Counted from the first letter of the stretch, positions 10,167-22,665 are shown. The stretch: 64,000 bases of DNA from Rhizopus sp. PT2906 (GCA_025529335.1 JAMYHX010000022.1:1-64000), one strand, 5' to 3'. Translations and numbers: made by a program. Notes: a model not told the origin generated them from the letters alone.

Positions 10167-11993
10167 AAGCTAAATATATATATATATAAAAAAGGAGTGC
10201 TTCAAAGAGCAAAAAAGAGAACAAGGTCAACAGAAGAGAGGAAGAAATAAATAAAGGGTTGAAAGAAAGAAGAAAAGAAATAAAAAAAAAAAGTTTTTTT
10301 AACATCGACTTTTATATGGAAATATCGCTTTTTTAGTGTCACAGATTTTGGAGGATACAAACAGTAGGGATTGGTCAAGTTCAGATAGAAAAAAAGGACC
10401 AATACATTTGTTCTGTTTCGGTTAAGAGACTTAAACAAGAAATCCTTGTCTTTCCCCAATGAAGGGTTTCTCTACCTTCTTTTTTTTTTCCTTTATTGTC
10501 CAATGAAAATGTTACTGTCTTGCTCAGACCCTGGGTGGACAATAGAATTCATAAAAAGTTCTATTGTAACAAACAAACAGAATAGGGCAAATCACAGGCA
10601 CCAGTAAACTTTAATTCAACGTGGGGAAATAAATAATAACGATGATATTATTATATGACCACATTATGATCCCATTACTGTTCATCTACTTGTTCCAATG
10701 AAGTGACTTTTATTTCTCTGTTTATTATTAAATAATAAAAGTCAGGGACGCGTAAGGATAAATGATTATCGTAAAACAAAAACATTCGGTTGCTCAAACC
10801 CTCCTTTTTTTTGGTTATTTGAATTTAAAAGACATCTTAATTTCAAATCTCTCTGTCTCTTTCTTTTTTACACTATTTTAGTACATGTCTTTAACATTGG
10901 AAAATCCTGACTTTAGTACGTAATAAAAAGACTTAAAATGATAACAGGCGAGCTTTATAACAATCAAGACATCTAATCACTGTGAGAACTTATAAACTTT
11001 CTCGATTAGGAAGTAGATATATTGATCCTTGGAGTAATGGGCGTTGTTGTTGTTGTTGTTTTGCAGAAAAAAAATTAGCAACTAGTCCATTTTAGAAAAG
11101 AGGCTTGTCCCCTTTATCAAATATATCAAACATCAGACCCTTCAATAAAGAAACTATCGGCAAGACTGTCAGACTTGTTCTTCCGTGAGAACTATGAGAG
11201 ATATATAAGGAAGTTGACAAAGGCATGTCCCTATAGAGAATAATAACAAACGTGATGAGTAGAGAGAGAGAGAGAGAGAGAGCCATGAAGGGCTTTCTTG
11301 TAATTTCTATCATACAAGTGTAATTTTAGAACTCTGAGACACAAGAGCGTCATTTGCTACCTTTCCAAATATAAAATCGATTACTCATTCAGGTAAACAC
11401 CTTGTTCAACATACGCACTTTGGAAGAAATGGACAAAACAATCATTGAATGAGCAGCTGAGAGTATCTTGAGTGAAATATGACCTGCGTTATTGATGAAG
11501 AATCGAATAAACTTGTTCTACAGAACTTTGTAAACCTTATTGATATCCTTCGCAGGAATAGTTGGAGGAAATGTTTAGCTTAAACCATCATATAGTTGAA
11601 TATCCTTGCTAAAAAAAAAAGTTATTGCTCAATTGAAACAAGTAGCTTAAAAGTAGTCCTATTGTTTAATTGATAAAAGGGCCACTTTGAAATAGGCAAT
11701 GGACAGTCTAGTATAGATATGGATTGGGGAACTTTTCCCTGATAGTTTTTATTTATTACTAGAAATAGGGCCTGGGAAACTAATATTTTATTACAGGTCC
11801 CCTATGTTGTCATTTTGTTTTCATAAATAATCTAATGATCAGTTTTAGACTATTTAGCGGTTTATCTTGGTATATGTTTCCATAGTTTCTGTTTCTGTGT
11901 TTTTCTGGATATTTCAGCTTTTTATCGAACGATGGTTGACAAGGGAAAACTACTAAAAAAAGAATAGTGCACAAGTGTTCACACGATCTTAAT
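10167..11993. other. Intergenic region
   Basis: Pyrimidine-rich on the minus strand just upstream of the kinase start, as expected of a leader or promoter. There is an AG microsatellite at about 11260-11282, a short GTT run at 11046-11060 and several homopolymer runs. No protein family recognised. Confidence 0.55.
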
Positions 11994-13761
11994 TTATTGA
12001 AAGCGCATTTTAAAGGAATGGGCTCCGCCAGGAAATCCTCCTCCAAATGGAAAGCCATTCTGAAAGCTAAATCCGCCTTGGAACTGTTCGAATGGAAAAC
12101 CACCATAAGTGGGTCCACCGTTTTGCCCTTGTTCAGGATCAAAAGGATCGAATCCGTTGTCGTACTGTTGTCTCTTGTCTATTTCAAAAACAGATGAGTC
12201 ACAAGTGCAACCATCATTGTTTCTCTATTTATTACCGTCATTGCTAAGTACTTCATAAGCCTGATTGATCTCTGCCATCTTATTCTGGGCTTCCTCTTTT
12301 TGGTCACCTGTGTACTTGTCGGGGTGCCATTCCAGTGCTTTCTTACGATAAGCTTTCTTGATTTCACGAGCATCCGCCGTTGGTGGTACATCCAAAATCT
12401 TGTAGTAATCTTTCTTTTTAGATAGCTTCAGCTTTTGCATAGCTTGCTGTAATAGTTGTCTTATGCGGTGCTGATGCTGTCTTCCAATGCTTTCATCGTC
12501 TGAGACTGCCTTATTGGCCTTTTCTAAGTCATGTACGGCCTTCTCAAACTCTTTGCGTCTTAGATAATTCTCGCCGCGGTACATCAGCACTAGTGGATCA
12601 TCATTCTGAATAGAGAGGGCCAACGAGCACCACTCGTCTATTTTGTCTTCGTTTTTTTCCTTTTGTTTAGAATTCAATTTACAAGCCATCTTGTAGCACT
12701 TGAATTTGAGCTTATTTGGTATCTGTTTACTCTTCAACTCTGTTTGCAACTCGCTATAATCTTGCTCGATTTCTTTCAAGATTCCCTGTCGATTGGATGT
12801 ACCGATCAGATGATTGGCTGCTGTCACATATTTTTTAAGTTCAATATCTTTCTGTATTGTCTCTATTTCCGTATTGATCTTTTTCATCTTTTTAAACAAC
12901 TTTTTGCATTGTTTTTGTTCAGGATCATAATGTAAGCACTGTTTGACATGCTTCAGAGCACTTTCGGGCTCATCTAGTGCATAAAATTTGATCTTCGATA
13001 ATTGTAGCAATATATCAGGGTCCGAAGGGTTCAACTGTGCCACACGCCTATCATTTCCACTCGAGAGTGAGTTGTGTGTGTTAAAAAAAGGATTTTACTT
13101 ACACAAAGTCGCCTGCTGCATCATCTATTTCATTCTTGCCAAGATGACATTTTGCCTTTAACAATCTAGCCTTCACAGAGTATGGTGATAGACGACACAC
13201 AGTACTTGATTGTTGAATACAAGAGTCATATCGGCTTGCCTCATGATCCTTTTCAGCTTGTATTATAGCATTCTTGGCCACTTTTACATCTTGAAGCTGT
13301 AATTAGCACAAAATAAATATGAGTACTCTACTTTTATATATAACATGTTTGTATATATTTACCATGGTTAAAGCCTCTTTATCATCCTTGTGAGCAGATA
13401 AGTACTTTTCCAGATCTGCTTTGGCTAAATCATATTGACCTTGCTTCATATAGATACGAGCTCGCTGAAGCAACGCTTTATCATACCCGGGTTTCAAGTT
13501 CAAGATTGTCGTAAAATCTTCGGCAGCCGCATTATTTCTGCCAAGAGACAAGTACGCTGTTGCTCGTTTAAAGTATGAAAGGTAATTGTCTGGTTCTTGT
13601 CGAATGGCAGCATCAAAGCTGATCAGTGCGTCGTTATACTGTCCATTTATCAAATAACTGTTTCCTTCTTGCAAATACTGTTCTGTGCTTTTCTCGCATA
13701 GAACAGCAGAGTAAGGAAATAAGAAAGGAAGAACACAAGCGATAAGATAGCGTTGCTTCAT
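11994..13761 (-). CDS. ER-lumenal TPR/J-domain co-chaperone (DNAJC3/P58IPK type)
   Basis: Exons 13761-13363, 13296-13103, 13047-12236 and 12178-11994 encode 529 residues. The start at 13761 gives a signal peptide (MKQRYLIACVLPFLF...AVLC). Next come tetratricopeptide repeats, clear in the first 150 residues (YLQEGNSYLINGQYNDALIS, YLSYFKRATAYLSLGRNNAA) and continuing to about residue 390. The J domain follows (DYYKILDVPPTA, HPDKYTGDQ, EVLSNDDKRQQYD), then a glycine/phenylalanine-rich tail ending MRFQ. Family members act in the ER lumen, presenting unfolded proteins to the Hsp70 BiP and stimulating its ATPase through HPD. There is no KDEL-like ending, as is usual for this family. The final intron splits the aspartate codon in SNDD at the end of the J domain. 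Confidence 0.92.
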
Positions 13762-14360
13762 TGTGTTGTTTTTATGATTACAAGAAAGAAAAAAGTAAAA
13801 TGGATAAGAATTTCCAATCAGATATATCCACATAGTGTCTACCAAATAAAGGATATCATAAACTCCGTCAAAAAGTAGGTATTTCATTGGCTAAATAGTT
13901 TGAAGAAATGGCTATTTTGATACAGGTCAGAATTTGCCTGGGCACACTAAGCAGATTCTTATTATTTGACGTTTGGCATGGCTAGAAAAGCCATGCAGAT
14001 AACTGATGAGAGCTTCATTATATGTATCATCAACCCTAAAAGATAAAATTTATTCTTTCATTAAGCGGTGACGCTTCATCTTTTCTTTTACTAAAACCAA
14101 AGTGCACCCTTTGAGTCTCCAAGACGCGTAAATAGACTCTTAGTGGCAGTAATAAATGATAAGAGCCTAATAAGCCCAAAGGCAATACAGATAGCAAGCT
14201 GATATCATAGTCATCGTACTTGATTCTATCATAATCGCTATTTTATTGAAAGCACTGTATGTGGGTTTATTTGATTGGCTTTTGTAATCGTACACGTGAC
14301 CTGTTTTGAGTCAAACGGGTGCTTCTTTTTTTTCCCCCTTTATTGCTTTCACCATTCGAA
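13762..14360. promoter_or_regulatory. Shared upstream region of two divergent genes
   Basis: The 599 bases lie between the J-domain co-chaperone (minus) and the TMEM18 homologue (plus). A CACGTG E-box sits at 14293-14298, 63 bases before the TMEM18 start, within ACACGTGACC. Polypyrimidine sequence precedes the ATG. I see no further gene. Confidence 0.45.
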
Positions 14361-14969
14361 ATGTCAACAACACAAAATGACATTGTAAACAGTATCTTAG
14401 AAGCCATGAAGAGCGGACAAGGATATAACTCAAGTGCTGGAAGATCCTTGATGTTTCTTAATGCTGTAAATAAGAAAGAGCCGTATTTGACAAGATAACT
14501 TATAATTATTTAGGTTGACTGGACACAACCTTGGATCATATCGATCATTGTATTTCATATTCTATGTTTTATTATGGCTATCTGCTTAAGGGACCATCAC
14601 AATAGCATATCTATTTATTTTTTTATCCTATGTAAGAAGCAAACAAACAAAAAAATGACGGGTACTTATTCTTTACTCTTTGTGTAGTGGGCTTTGCTTC
14701 CCTTACACAAAAATTAAATTCACTTGGTATGAAGTATTGGCAATCATTTTCTAATACTTGCTACTTTGAGCCATCTGGTGTATTTATTGTGAGTGTATAT
14801 GCCGCTCCTTTACTTGTTAATGCGTTTGTCACCATGGTAATATAAATGAACACAATTGACAACAATCATATTGATTCAGCTTGTATAGATGCTGATTATT
14901 AAGGCAGTTGTGTCTTTGATGGTTGAGACCAAGAGAAGACAACTTCAACAAAAGATCAAAAAGTTATGA
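14361..14969 (+). CDS. TMEM18 homologue (nuclear-envelope membrane protein)
   Basis: Four short exons (14361-14465, 14514-14631, 14688-14836, 14889-14969) encode 150 residues, near the 140 of vertebrate TMEM18. Diagnostic features are DWTQPWI at the start of the first membrane helix (DWTEPW in animals), YFEPSGVFI and VYAAPLLVNAF (in animals YFDSRGMFI and SAPLLVNA), and a basic tail (KRRQLQQKIKKL). Three hydrophobic helices fit the family's inner-nuclear-membrane topology. The last acceptor is the TATAG at 14888; the nearer CAG at 14879 would put a stop in frame. The function in fungi is unknown; the animal protein binds DNA through its C-terminus. Confidence 0.85.
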
Positions 14970-15619
14970 TACCCCTATTATATGTAATAAACCTAGAACA
15001 AGCAGATCTACAATGCATCAGAAAAGGGTTTTTTGCGTAACATGAACCTAATTAAAAAATTCAAGTTTGATGTCCCCCGAGACCCTGTGTTCTGTACTCT
15101 AGCGGGTTAAGGGGCAAAAGTCCAGAAGCATTCATTTCTACCATTCATTCTGTACAACTGAGTTCATTTGTGGTAGTCTTGTCAATTAGATGCTATCAGT
15201 TGAATGGAAATGCCCACATAAGAAGCTAAAATCTATCTACAAACACCTGTTGTTCAATTACAGGACACTACCATGTTGTGACAAGTCTCCTTGTTCTGTA
15301 TTGTTTGTTATTGACATAAAACAAGGCAATGGTTAATAGGCATTTCCTCGTGCTGCTATTATGTAAAATGTTACACTAATGATATTTCATAGTATTAACT
15401 TTTATTAAACATGCATACATCGTTTAAACGACATCAGGCATCCTGGTAACCCATGGTATAAATTTCAATGTGGGTCTCATACATGACAAATAAATGGCTC
15501 TATTGTAAAAAGTGAATATATTTGGTGTAACAACAATTGAAGCGTGTATATATAAAGATCAATTCTGACACCTTTTATTTTCTAATTCAACAAGCTCTTT
15601 TCCCATTCATTACTGTCAA
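14970..15619. promoter_or_regulatory. Intergenic / promoter of the CAP-protein gene
   Basis: A TATATATAAA stretch at about 15546-15555 lies some 70 bases before the CAP protein ATG and is a good TATA-box candidate. The leader after it is pyrimidine-rich. No gene is seen in the rest. Confidence 0.5.
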
Positions 15620-16126
15620 ATGTCTCTCCGCACACTCACTCTTATTCTCTCTGCTGTCATCTTGGCCGCTTTCCTTCATACTGTCACTGCTGCTCCTACT
15701 TCTTCAGACATCAATACGATCTTGAATGCTCATAACAAGGTCCGTGCAAAGCACCACGCTCCCGCCTTGAAGTGGAGTACCAAGTTGGCCACCTACGCTC
15801 AAAATTGGTCCAACAGATGTCAATTCCAACATAGCTCTGGCCCCTATGGTGAAAACTTGGCTTTAGGCTACCCTGACTGGAACAGTGTTGTTAATGGCTG
15901 GTACAGTGAAGTCAAGAACTACAACTACAACAACCCTGGTTTCGCTTCCAACACTGGTCACTTTACCCAAGTTGTCTGGAAGGCCACTACTGAGATCGGC
16001 TGTGGTGTCAAGGTCTGTAATAACCTCGGTCAAGGTGCCAAGCTCTATACCTGCTCTTACTATGTTCCCGGTAACATGGTGGGTGATAATGGCAAGTACT
16101 TTACTCAAAACGTACTTAGACCTTAA
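15620..16126 (+). CDS. Secreted CAP/PR-1 (SCP-like) protein
   Basis: Intronless gene of 168 codons. It has a clean signal peptide (MSLRTLTLILSAVILAAFLHTVTA) ending before APTS, then a single CAP domain filling the rest. Both family signatures are present: GHFTQVVWKATTEIGCG and LYTCSYYVPGN. The tetrad residues are the histidine in AHNKVR, glutamate in YGENLA, glutamate in TTEIGCG and histidine in GHFTQ. CAP proteins are secreted and many fungal ones bind sterols or other lipids (yeast Pry proteins); which ligand applies here cannot be told. Codons are C-ending more often than in neighbours, suggesting strong expression. A TATA box lies just upstream. Confidence 0.95.
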   Translation: MSLRTLTLILSAVILAAFLHTVTAAPTSSDINTILNAHNKVRAKHHAPALKWSTKLATYAQNWSNRCQFQHSSGPYGENLALGYPDWNSVVNGWYSEVKNYNYNNPGFASNTGHFTQVVWKATTEIGCGVKVCNNLGQGAKLYTCSYYVPGNMVGDNGKYFTQNVLRP

Positions 16127-16541
16127 ATTCTGTGCACTATATTCTGTTAAAAAAACAAGCTTAATAAAGTGAAAGAAATCTTACAAAAGTATTCAAACTG
16201 CATATTAATATCCTAGTTTTGAATGAACGTGATTCTGACCACAGATATCACGGTTTCTACTAAACGATAATGACCATTGTTATTAGACGTGAATACAAGG
16301 GCTTTTCTTAAAGCACTCCAACCGAGTATATCACCCATTGTGCTTTTTACTAAAGAGAAACGACAAATCTGACTATTCCACCTAACATTATACGTGAAAA
16401 GCTGCTAAGAACTTTAGAGCAAGTTAGGGCTGGGAAAAGGCCACCAGGACTGGTACCAAGGGTAGGCACCCACCACATCCTCGGTCTCTGTTTCGCCAAC
16501 TAGGCCATTGTGGGTCGTTTCTTCCACAATAGCCGTGTGGC

Positions 16542-16990
16542 TCACTCCGATTTCGGATGTGGTTTTTTTTCAGTATCCTTTAAAATTCTCTTGCTTATCA
16601 TTTGTCCTTGTTGTCTTCTGTTGGCTGGCCGTAAGTAATACTTTTCAAACGTGTCCGCATTTAAACTCCAATTGGCATGAATCTTGACCTCTTGAATGGA
16701 AGCACCTTGCTGGACTGCGTATGTACTTGCTGCTGCTCTGATCGAGTGTGCTGTGAACTTGTCAGGGTCGATACCCGCAGCGGTTAAGCTATTTGTGATC
16801 CATTGAGCAATTGTCTTGTCCTTGACTGAAGAAATTTTCGAAAAATCGTCATCCTCAATATAGGTGAGGAATAGAGTGTGATTGCTGGGTAGATGAGTTA
16901 TTCTTTCCTTAGTACATTCAACAAAGCACCAAAGAGTCTTCACTGGGTAAACGATTTCCTTGGGATTCCTGCCTAGGGCATTTCATTGAT
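16542..16990 (-). mobile_element. Tyrosine-recombinase fragment (DIRS- or Crypton-like)
   Basis: The frame 16943-16542 (continuing upstream to a stop near 16985) encodes the C-terminal half of a tyrosine recombinase. The catalytic box is HSIRAAASTYAVQQG, followed by the tryptophan of HANWSLNADTF and the nucleophile tyrosine in FEKYYLRP. The amino-terminal half with the first catalytic arginine is missing; upstream lies an A/T homopolymer (16990-17014) and then the inverted transposase. In fungi such recombinases belong to DIRS retroelements or Crypton transposons; no reverse transcriptase is present to decide. Confidence 0.7.
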
Positions 16991-17103
16991 TTTTTTTAAA
17001 AAAAAAAAAAAACGTTATTACTCGGCTCACAACAATTTTTTTTAACATTTTTCATGACTTTAATGTATTGATTATTGGCTTTTGATGATAACGTTGGTCA
17101 CCA

Positions 17104-18145
17104 TTATATGGACACTTTGTTTCGACATTTACCCCAGCCCTTGTAAGAATGCGAAACGAAACCTTTAAAATGAGTTTTATCCACACTTTTACAGGCTTCT
17201 GTGATTCTTTTTGATAAAATGTCTTCCTGTAAAAACCTATGGCGCTTTACTTTACTCTTTACCATCGCCCAAAACTGTTCTATTGGGTTAAGTTTAGGCG
17301 AGTAAGTAAGAAGATACATACGTTTATATCCTCGATACTCGATATACTTCCTTATGTTTCCGTGCATATGATTGGGTGCATTGTCTATGACTATATGATG
17401 ACCTTTCATATATGGATGTTTATCCATTTCATCGAGAGTCATTTTCAAGAAACTGATGTAGTGACCTGTTGCAGCTCCTGGGCTTATATATCCTTCAGCA
17501 TTTCTCTTCTTGACAGGTCTTGGTTTTTATGCCAACTGTAATCAAACCGGCAGCAGATATTACACCCAATATAGACGTTGTGTTTACTCTCGTAGTCGGC
17601 CAGGTGACAATAGTTCGAATACCCTTTTTGGACCAAACTCTTGAGCGTTTCATATTTATATCAAAAGCAGACTTGTCAAGAAGCACGCAATTCGTCAGGA
17701 AGTTCATGTCTGTATATTTCCACTTGTATTGCTTCTCAATCTTTTTGAGACTGTTTCTTTCGATAGAATGGAAACCTGCTTTTTTCAACAAAAGATTGCA
17801 TTCGTTTCTCATAAAGTTATAAACAGTGCTGCGCGAAACCTTAAGGTCAGTGAGTTGTTTCAATAAATTCTCAGTGACTTCAACTACGGTTGTAGAGGGA
17901 TTAGTATCAATGAAGTTGACAACGGTCGCTTTATGCTCTTCGGTCAAGATACATTTACGACCAACTTGCCTACATACCTCAAAAATGATATCAGGACACG
18001 TATTATATTGCTCAACCCATCGAACATGAATGCCCAACTGTTTCGCTGCAGCTGACGCACTCATACATTCTTCAATCTTCAGATTGAAAAACATGACTTT
18101 ATCCTGCACGGTATATCGAACATAATGCCGTTTTATAGGAAGCAT
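17104..18145 (-). mobile_element. Tc1/mariner-superfamily (D34E) transposase with one frameshift
   Basis: Two minus-strand frames, 18145-17495 and 17448-17104 (the latter open upstream to about 17520), join through a single one-base shift near the T run at 17524-17528. Together they make a transposase of roughly 345 residues. It has an N-terminal helix-turn-helix region (SASAAAKQLGIHVRWVEQY), a second one (VSRSTVYNFMRNECN), then the DDE core: LLDKSAFDINM, VIDNAPNH and, 34 residues later, YSPKLNPIEQFW. The three catalytic acids are intact. This is the best-preserved transposon copy in the window. No terminal inverted repeats were recognised; the right side is cut by the fragment at 18150. Confidence 0.85.
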
Positions 18146-18149
18146 TTAC

Positions 18150-18398
18150 TTGCCTTCAAATTTTCTAGAGTTAAATCCAATCAAACAATTTTGGTTAGTG
18201 TGCAAAAGTAAATTGAAAAGAGAAAAGCTTTTACAAGAAGAAACACTGACATCCAGAATTGCAGAAGCATGCAATAACATATACTTAGGTGACATACAAG
18301 GCTTTTGTGGATATTCTGCTTCAAAATTTCGATTGTTTGGAGGGAAAACCTTTATAATATCGATTCGTGAAAATGGCCGCACGGCTTTTTTAATTTAA
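18150..18398 (+). mobile_element. Opposite-strand tail of a related transposase
   Basis: The plus frame starting at 18150 reads FLELNPIKQFWLV, LLQEETLTSRIAEACNNI and DIQGFCGYSASKF, the C-terminal region of the same transposase group, closest to the relic at 3.3-4.4 kb (LNPIEQLW, NDIQGFCRYS). The catalytic glutamate position is lysine. It begins only four bases from the start codon of the minus-strand copy, so one element was inserted into, or recombined with, another. Confidence 0.7.
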
Positions 18399-19057
18399 TA
18401 AAGTGCCTTGAAGTTATTTCTGTAACTGTACGAATCTTTTTCTGAAAAAGGTGTATGACTTTACAGCAATTTCAAGTGCTTAAGAGAGCTACCATTAAGA
18501 ATTGTAGCAAAATGGCCACCTTTTGTCATTTTAACTTTACATTTGTAAAATACATTTTTTAATGTATAAATAATGCAAATTGTAAAGAAATGAAAAATAT
18601 TACATCTTTTACAATTTGAAAAGATACAACTTTTATAGATCGTATCAGATTTTGAAACATTTTAAATTTGTTACCATTTACGGAACACCAAAGTCTAAAT
18701 TTAGTAACTCTCGATTTAAAAAAGGGGCAGTGAAGAAGTAAGAAGAAGAAGAAAAAAAAAGGAGGGAGATATGATGAACAATTGCGCCAAATATTTAAAA
18801 ATATATGCATTTCTTAAAGTTTATCAGTAAAAAAAAAAAAAAAAAAAGAGAGAACAAAGAAATAAATTACACAGAATAAACTCGTGTAAAGTTTCCCGGT
18901 TCTGACATTAAAACCCATCAAGGAGAACACAATTGTCAAAAGCTTCTCTTTTTTTCCCTTAAACTTATCGCAAACACCTATACTCCTTTCTTTGTTGGTC
19001 CCCTTTACGCTCTTTTTAATAATATACTTTCCTTTTCACTTTCCTTATATTTAACAA
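18399..19057. other. Intergenic region
   Basis: Contains an A run at 18828-18847 and pyrimidine-rich sequence leading to the Kch1-like gene. No gene recognised. Confidence 0.5.
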
Positions 19058-20455
19058 ATGGTAATCAGCAACATGGAGTGTTCATTATTTGGACTAAAAT
19101 CTATAGATAGTGTTGTAGTGGCAATGGTCCCAAATGGAAAAGAGAAGTGGTGAAAGATCACAAGTTTGATTATATTGACATTGACGAATTCTATGACCCT
19201 TCATGCTGTGGATATTTAAGATATATAATCATGTTTATCATCATTTTGAAAGGTTTTCTAGTCTATGTTGCTGACTTGTGGACTGCAGGTTAACGAAAAA
19301 AGAAAAGAGAAAAAAGAAAAAAATTGACTTGTGATCTATAGTCTCTTTAATTGTTATCGGTAATACTAGCGTGACCGACGGAGCAGCCATTCCACCTGAG
19401 GTATCCAGATGGATTTTCTTGGGTGCAATTACGATATCCTTTATTCTACTCTTCTGGGACATTAGAAAGGCACGAGTGATTATTGAGTCTAGAGACATAT
19501 CTTATGCATTCACTTCAGTCATTGCCAATCGATGGTACTCGGCCAAAGATTATCGATACTTTTGTCTGTTTCAAAAAATCAACAATTCTCGAAAACGAAT
19601 AGACTCGATCGCATTTTTTGTCTTTTTTACCCTCAAAGGTTGGAAGCGACTGTTGTTAGCTGAGGCACCTAGACAAGTGATTAACATTGTATCGCTGTAT
19701 ACAATGATTCCCAACTGGATTCAGATTAAACATGGTTTGAAGATTGAAAAGGATGCTTTAGGAACGACAATCATGCAAAAAATGATGACGGGTACTATGG
19801 CTTTCTCAGTGATTGTATTTGCCATATCGTTTGTACTAGTATGTATAGCTGCGATCATCTACATCCCCTTGCTCTGTCACATTCAGGGTAATCTGAAAGA
19901 ATACTGTTGTCACAAAGTAGATAAAAGGTAAAAAAAGAAGAGAAAAGAAACGAAAAAGTGGCTGACACATTTGACAGAATTGCAGAGTTGCTTAAAAAGC
20001 AGGCACGTAAAAGAGTAGAGAAAAATATGAAGCATGGACAAAAAGATAACCATCAGCAGCATAATCGTAAAAAGAAAGAGGACATTGAGATGCAGTCATT
20101 AGCTCAACCTACGCTACCCCAAGTAAATATGGATAACTTGAATAGCGGATACCCACATGCAGCTTATTATTATCCTTCGCCTCAACAGCCTCATGTGCGA
20201 CCGGTCTATCATCACCAAGCATCGAATGATCACAACCTGATGATGCAATCGCCTTATGTCCGAAGAAATAGCCTGTCTTCTGTCAATAGTGACCAAGCTG
20301 GACTTATATCGCATGCTCAGGGACAGCCTACATCGCCACCGTTTTATCAGGGACATAACGGCAGTAATATGTCTATTCACCAGCATTATCATCAACCTCA
20401 ACCTCATTATCATTCCCAGCAACAGCCTTATATCTATTCTCAAAATCGTTATTAA
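19058..20455 (+). CDS. KCH1: Kch1-like low-affinity potassium-transport membrane protein
   Basis: Yeast Kch1/Prm6 proteins activate a low-affinity K+ influx that promotes calcium signalling. Exons 19058-19060 (ATG only), 19111-19288, 19342-19927 and 19978-20455 encode 414 residues. Supporting motifs: MCCSGNGPKWKREVVKDHKFD at the N-terminus, VADLWTAVSL, SRWIFLG...LLFWD, EAPRQVIN (yeast TPRQVING), and IQGNLKEYCCHKVDKRIAELL. About four membrane helices lie in residues 45-270. The C-terminal 150 residues are hydrophilic and rich in His, Gln, Tyr and Pro. A one-codon first exon is inferred because an in-frame stop (TAG at 19108-19110) precedes the second exon and GT follows the ATG at once; the acceptor is that TAG. 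Introns 2 and 3 were chosen to restore the conserved motifs. Confidence 0.87.
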
Positions 20456-22665
20456 GTACACCTTCTTAATTGTATCAATAAATGCATTTAACCTAAACTA
20501 AACGAATACCCGGACTTTCTTTTTTTTTGAGTTTGCCTCAAACAGCATCGGAACTTGCAAGTTTGTTTATATTACGATAAAGGTGCAGCAAAAAGTGCTT
20601 TCATGAAGAGAAAGAGAGAAGGAGAAATGGCTGAGTCAAAGTTATTTTTTTTCTGAAAAGGTTCTAGAGTGATGAGTAACCTTAATCTTTAAGCTATAGC
20701 TTACTCTTTATTCTTTTTTCTTTTAAAGAAAGAAACGTAAAAAGAGAGATAAACTACATTTTTTTGTGTGTGTAGATCAATATCGCCTTTTCTTTTTTTT
20801 TTTTTTAAAAAAAAAAAAAAACCAAGAATATACAAAAAAATAGAATTTCCTTATTTTATCGAATTGTGTTCTATATTTAATCTGCATAGTTTTAAAAAGC
20901 CTCTTACTCTTCCTTGTCAGATGGTTACCCTGACTACCTTGTTTCACCTTACGCTTGTTTCCATATATAGAAAAATGAGGCATTCGCCTCACCACGCCAT
21001 CATTTAAGGTTTGAAGAGGCTTTTCTTTTTTTTTTTTTTTTCTTATTGTTATTTTTTTTTCCAGCCAAGCACACACTGATAGTCAAACTTCTTTATACAC
21101 CAATGTGTGTGTGTCTATGTGCGTAGGCGTGCGGGGCTGAATTACTTCAATAAAAATTCAGCCAGAGAAAAAAAAAAAGACTTCGTTAAACGGAAGTGTG
21201 CTAAATAGTTGACACCAAAGCAACTTTTTTTTTTCTTATTGCCTTAGAATGCCCTTCTGTCTAACTTGTATTCTCAGCCTCCCCTCACTATTTCTTCAAT
21301 GGTTAGAAAAGAGAGCTAGTTGAAATCAACAAAAAAAAGATCTTCACACAATAAAAGAGTATGTTTATCTTTTTATTAGCATTTGTAGTTTCTTTTGTCT
21401 GGCTGTATCTATTTTTTTTCTTTGTGAGAAGGCCACGTTGCCATGGAGAGTAACACGAAATGCTTCAGAAATAACTTACTGTGTTATACTGAGTAAGCTG
21501 AAGTTGAATCCATCATAACAAAAACCCATCTTGATTAGAAAAACGAGAAACGAGAAAAGAACATGCAAGGAATACCATGGAGACATATTCGTTATCTTTG
21601 GTTATCGCTCTTTTAATAATAAAATGATTTACACAACTTATTCCAAGCTAATCATTTAAAAATGAAAAATGGAAATGCATCTAAACATTTGAGAGAATGT
21701 ATATATATCCATCAATGTTCGTATAGCTATTAATAAACTAGACTTGTCGCCACTTTATTTTTCACGGACTTTACCGGGCTTATGAAGAAGAGAGGGGTAA
21801 GAAGAAAAGTATGTCACAAAGACTCTTGAACATGAAAAGGTGTTTTCAAGCCTGTCAACACCGTCTTTATGAGCTATCAACCATATACCCATTAACCTTT
21901 CTGTCATGTGTACACTATTATTTTATCTCCCAAGCCGCAGTTACTTTATACAATTGCTACTGCCTGCGCAGGAATGCAGCGAAATGACATGAAAAAGTGG
22001 ATCATGTGTAACCACCGTGCCAGGTACGCTTTAGATACAAGAATTGCAAGTTGAAACAAAGAAAATAATTCTGAAAAGGGAAAAACAGAGTTTCAAATAA
22101 ATATCATAACCTGTTTCCTTCACGATACATCTGATCTCATAGAGGGGAAAGAGTGACGCCATCTGTTGGATAATAGGGAGAATGTACACAAAAGACTATC
22201 TATTCATGTGGCTTTACTATTTTTTTATATATCTCTTACAAGAAGACGGAGAGAGAGAGATGGAGCATTTTGGCGACTTAAATATAGCACTTCTAAATAT
22301 TACTACTAATACCTGCTTAAAAGGATCATATTTATTTTTAGCTGACGAATTAGACCCACATTTCTTGGATTTGTGTAAGACTTGAAGCATTTGTCTGGGT
22401 CATATGAATGCAAGCAGAGTCAAAAAGAGAGCATCATTCGTGTTACCCGCTATCGGGATTGAATTGGTCACACTTGTCTTTTGAAATTCATATATAAACC
22501 CATCATCCCTTGACACCCTTCCTTTTTTTTCTTCATAATATATAAATATATTACTCTCCTGTCTATTATACATATACTTATATACATATCTTCTTTTATA
22601 CACATATTGACACTTTTATATACATATTAATAACACCATATATATAAACACACATCTATATAACA
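20456..22665. promoter_or_regulatory. Long intergenic region upstream of the zinc-finger gene
   Basis: About 2.2 kb with no recognisable gene. It holds a T/A homopolymer junction at 20788-20821, a GT run at about 21103-21112 and, near the end, alternating TATA-rich sequence (22560-22655) leading into the zinc-finger gene ATG at 22666. A long upstream region suits a regulated transcription-factor gene, but no specific site can be named. Confidence 0.5.
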
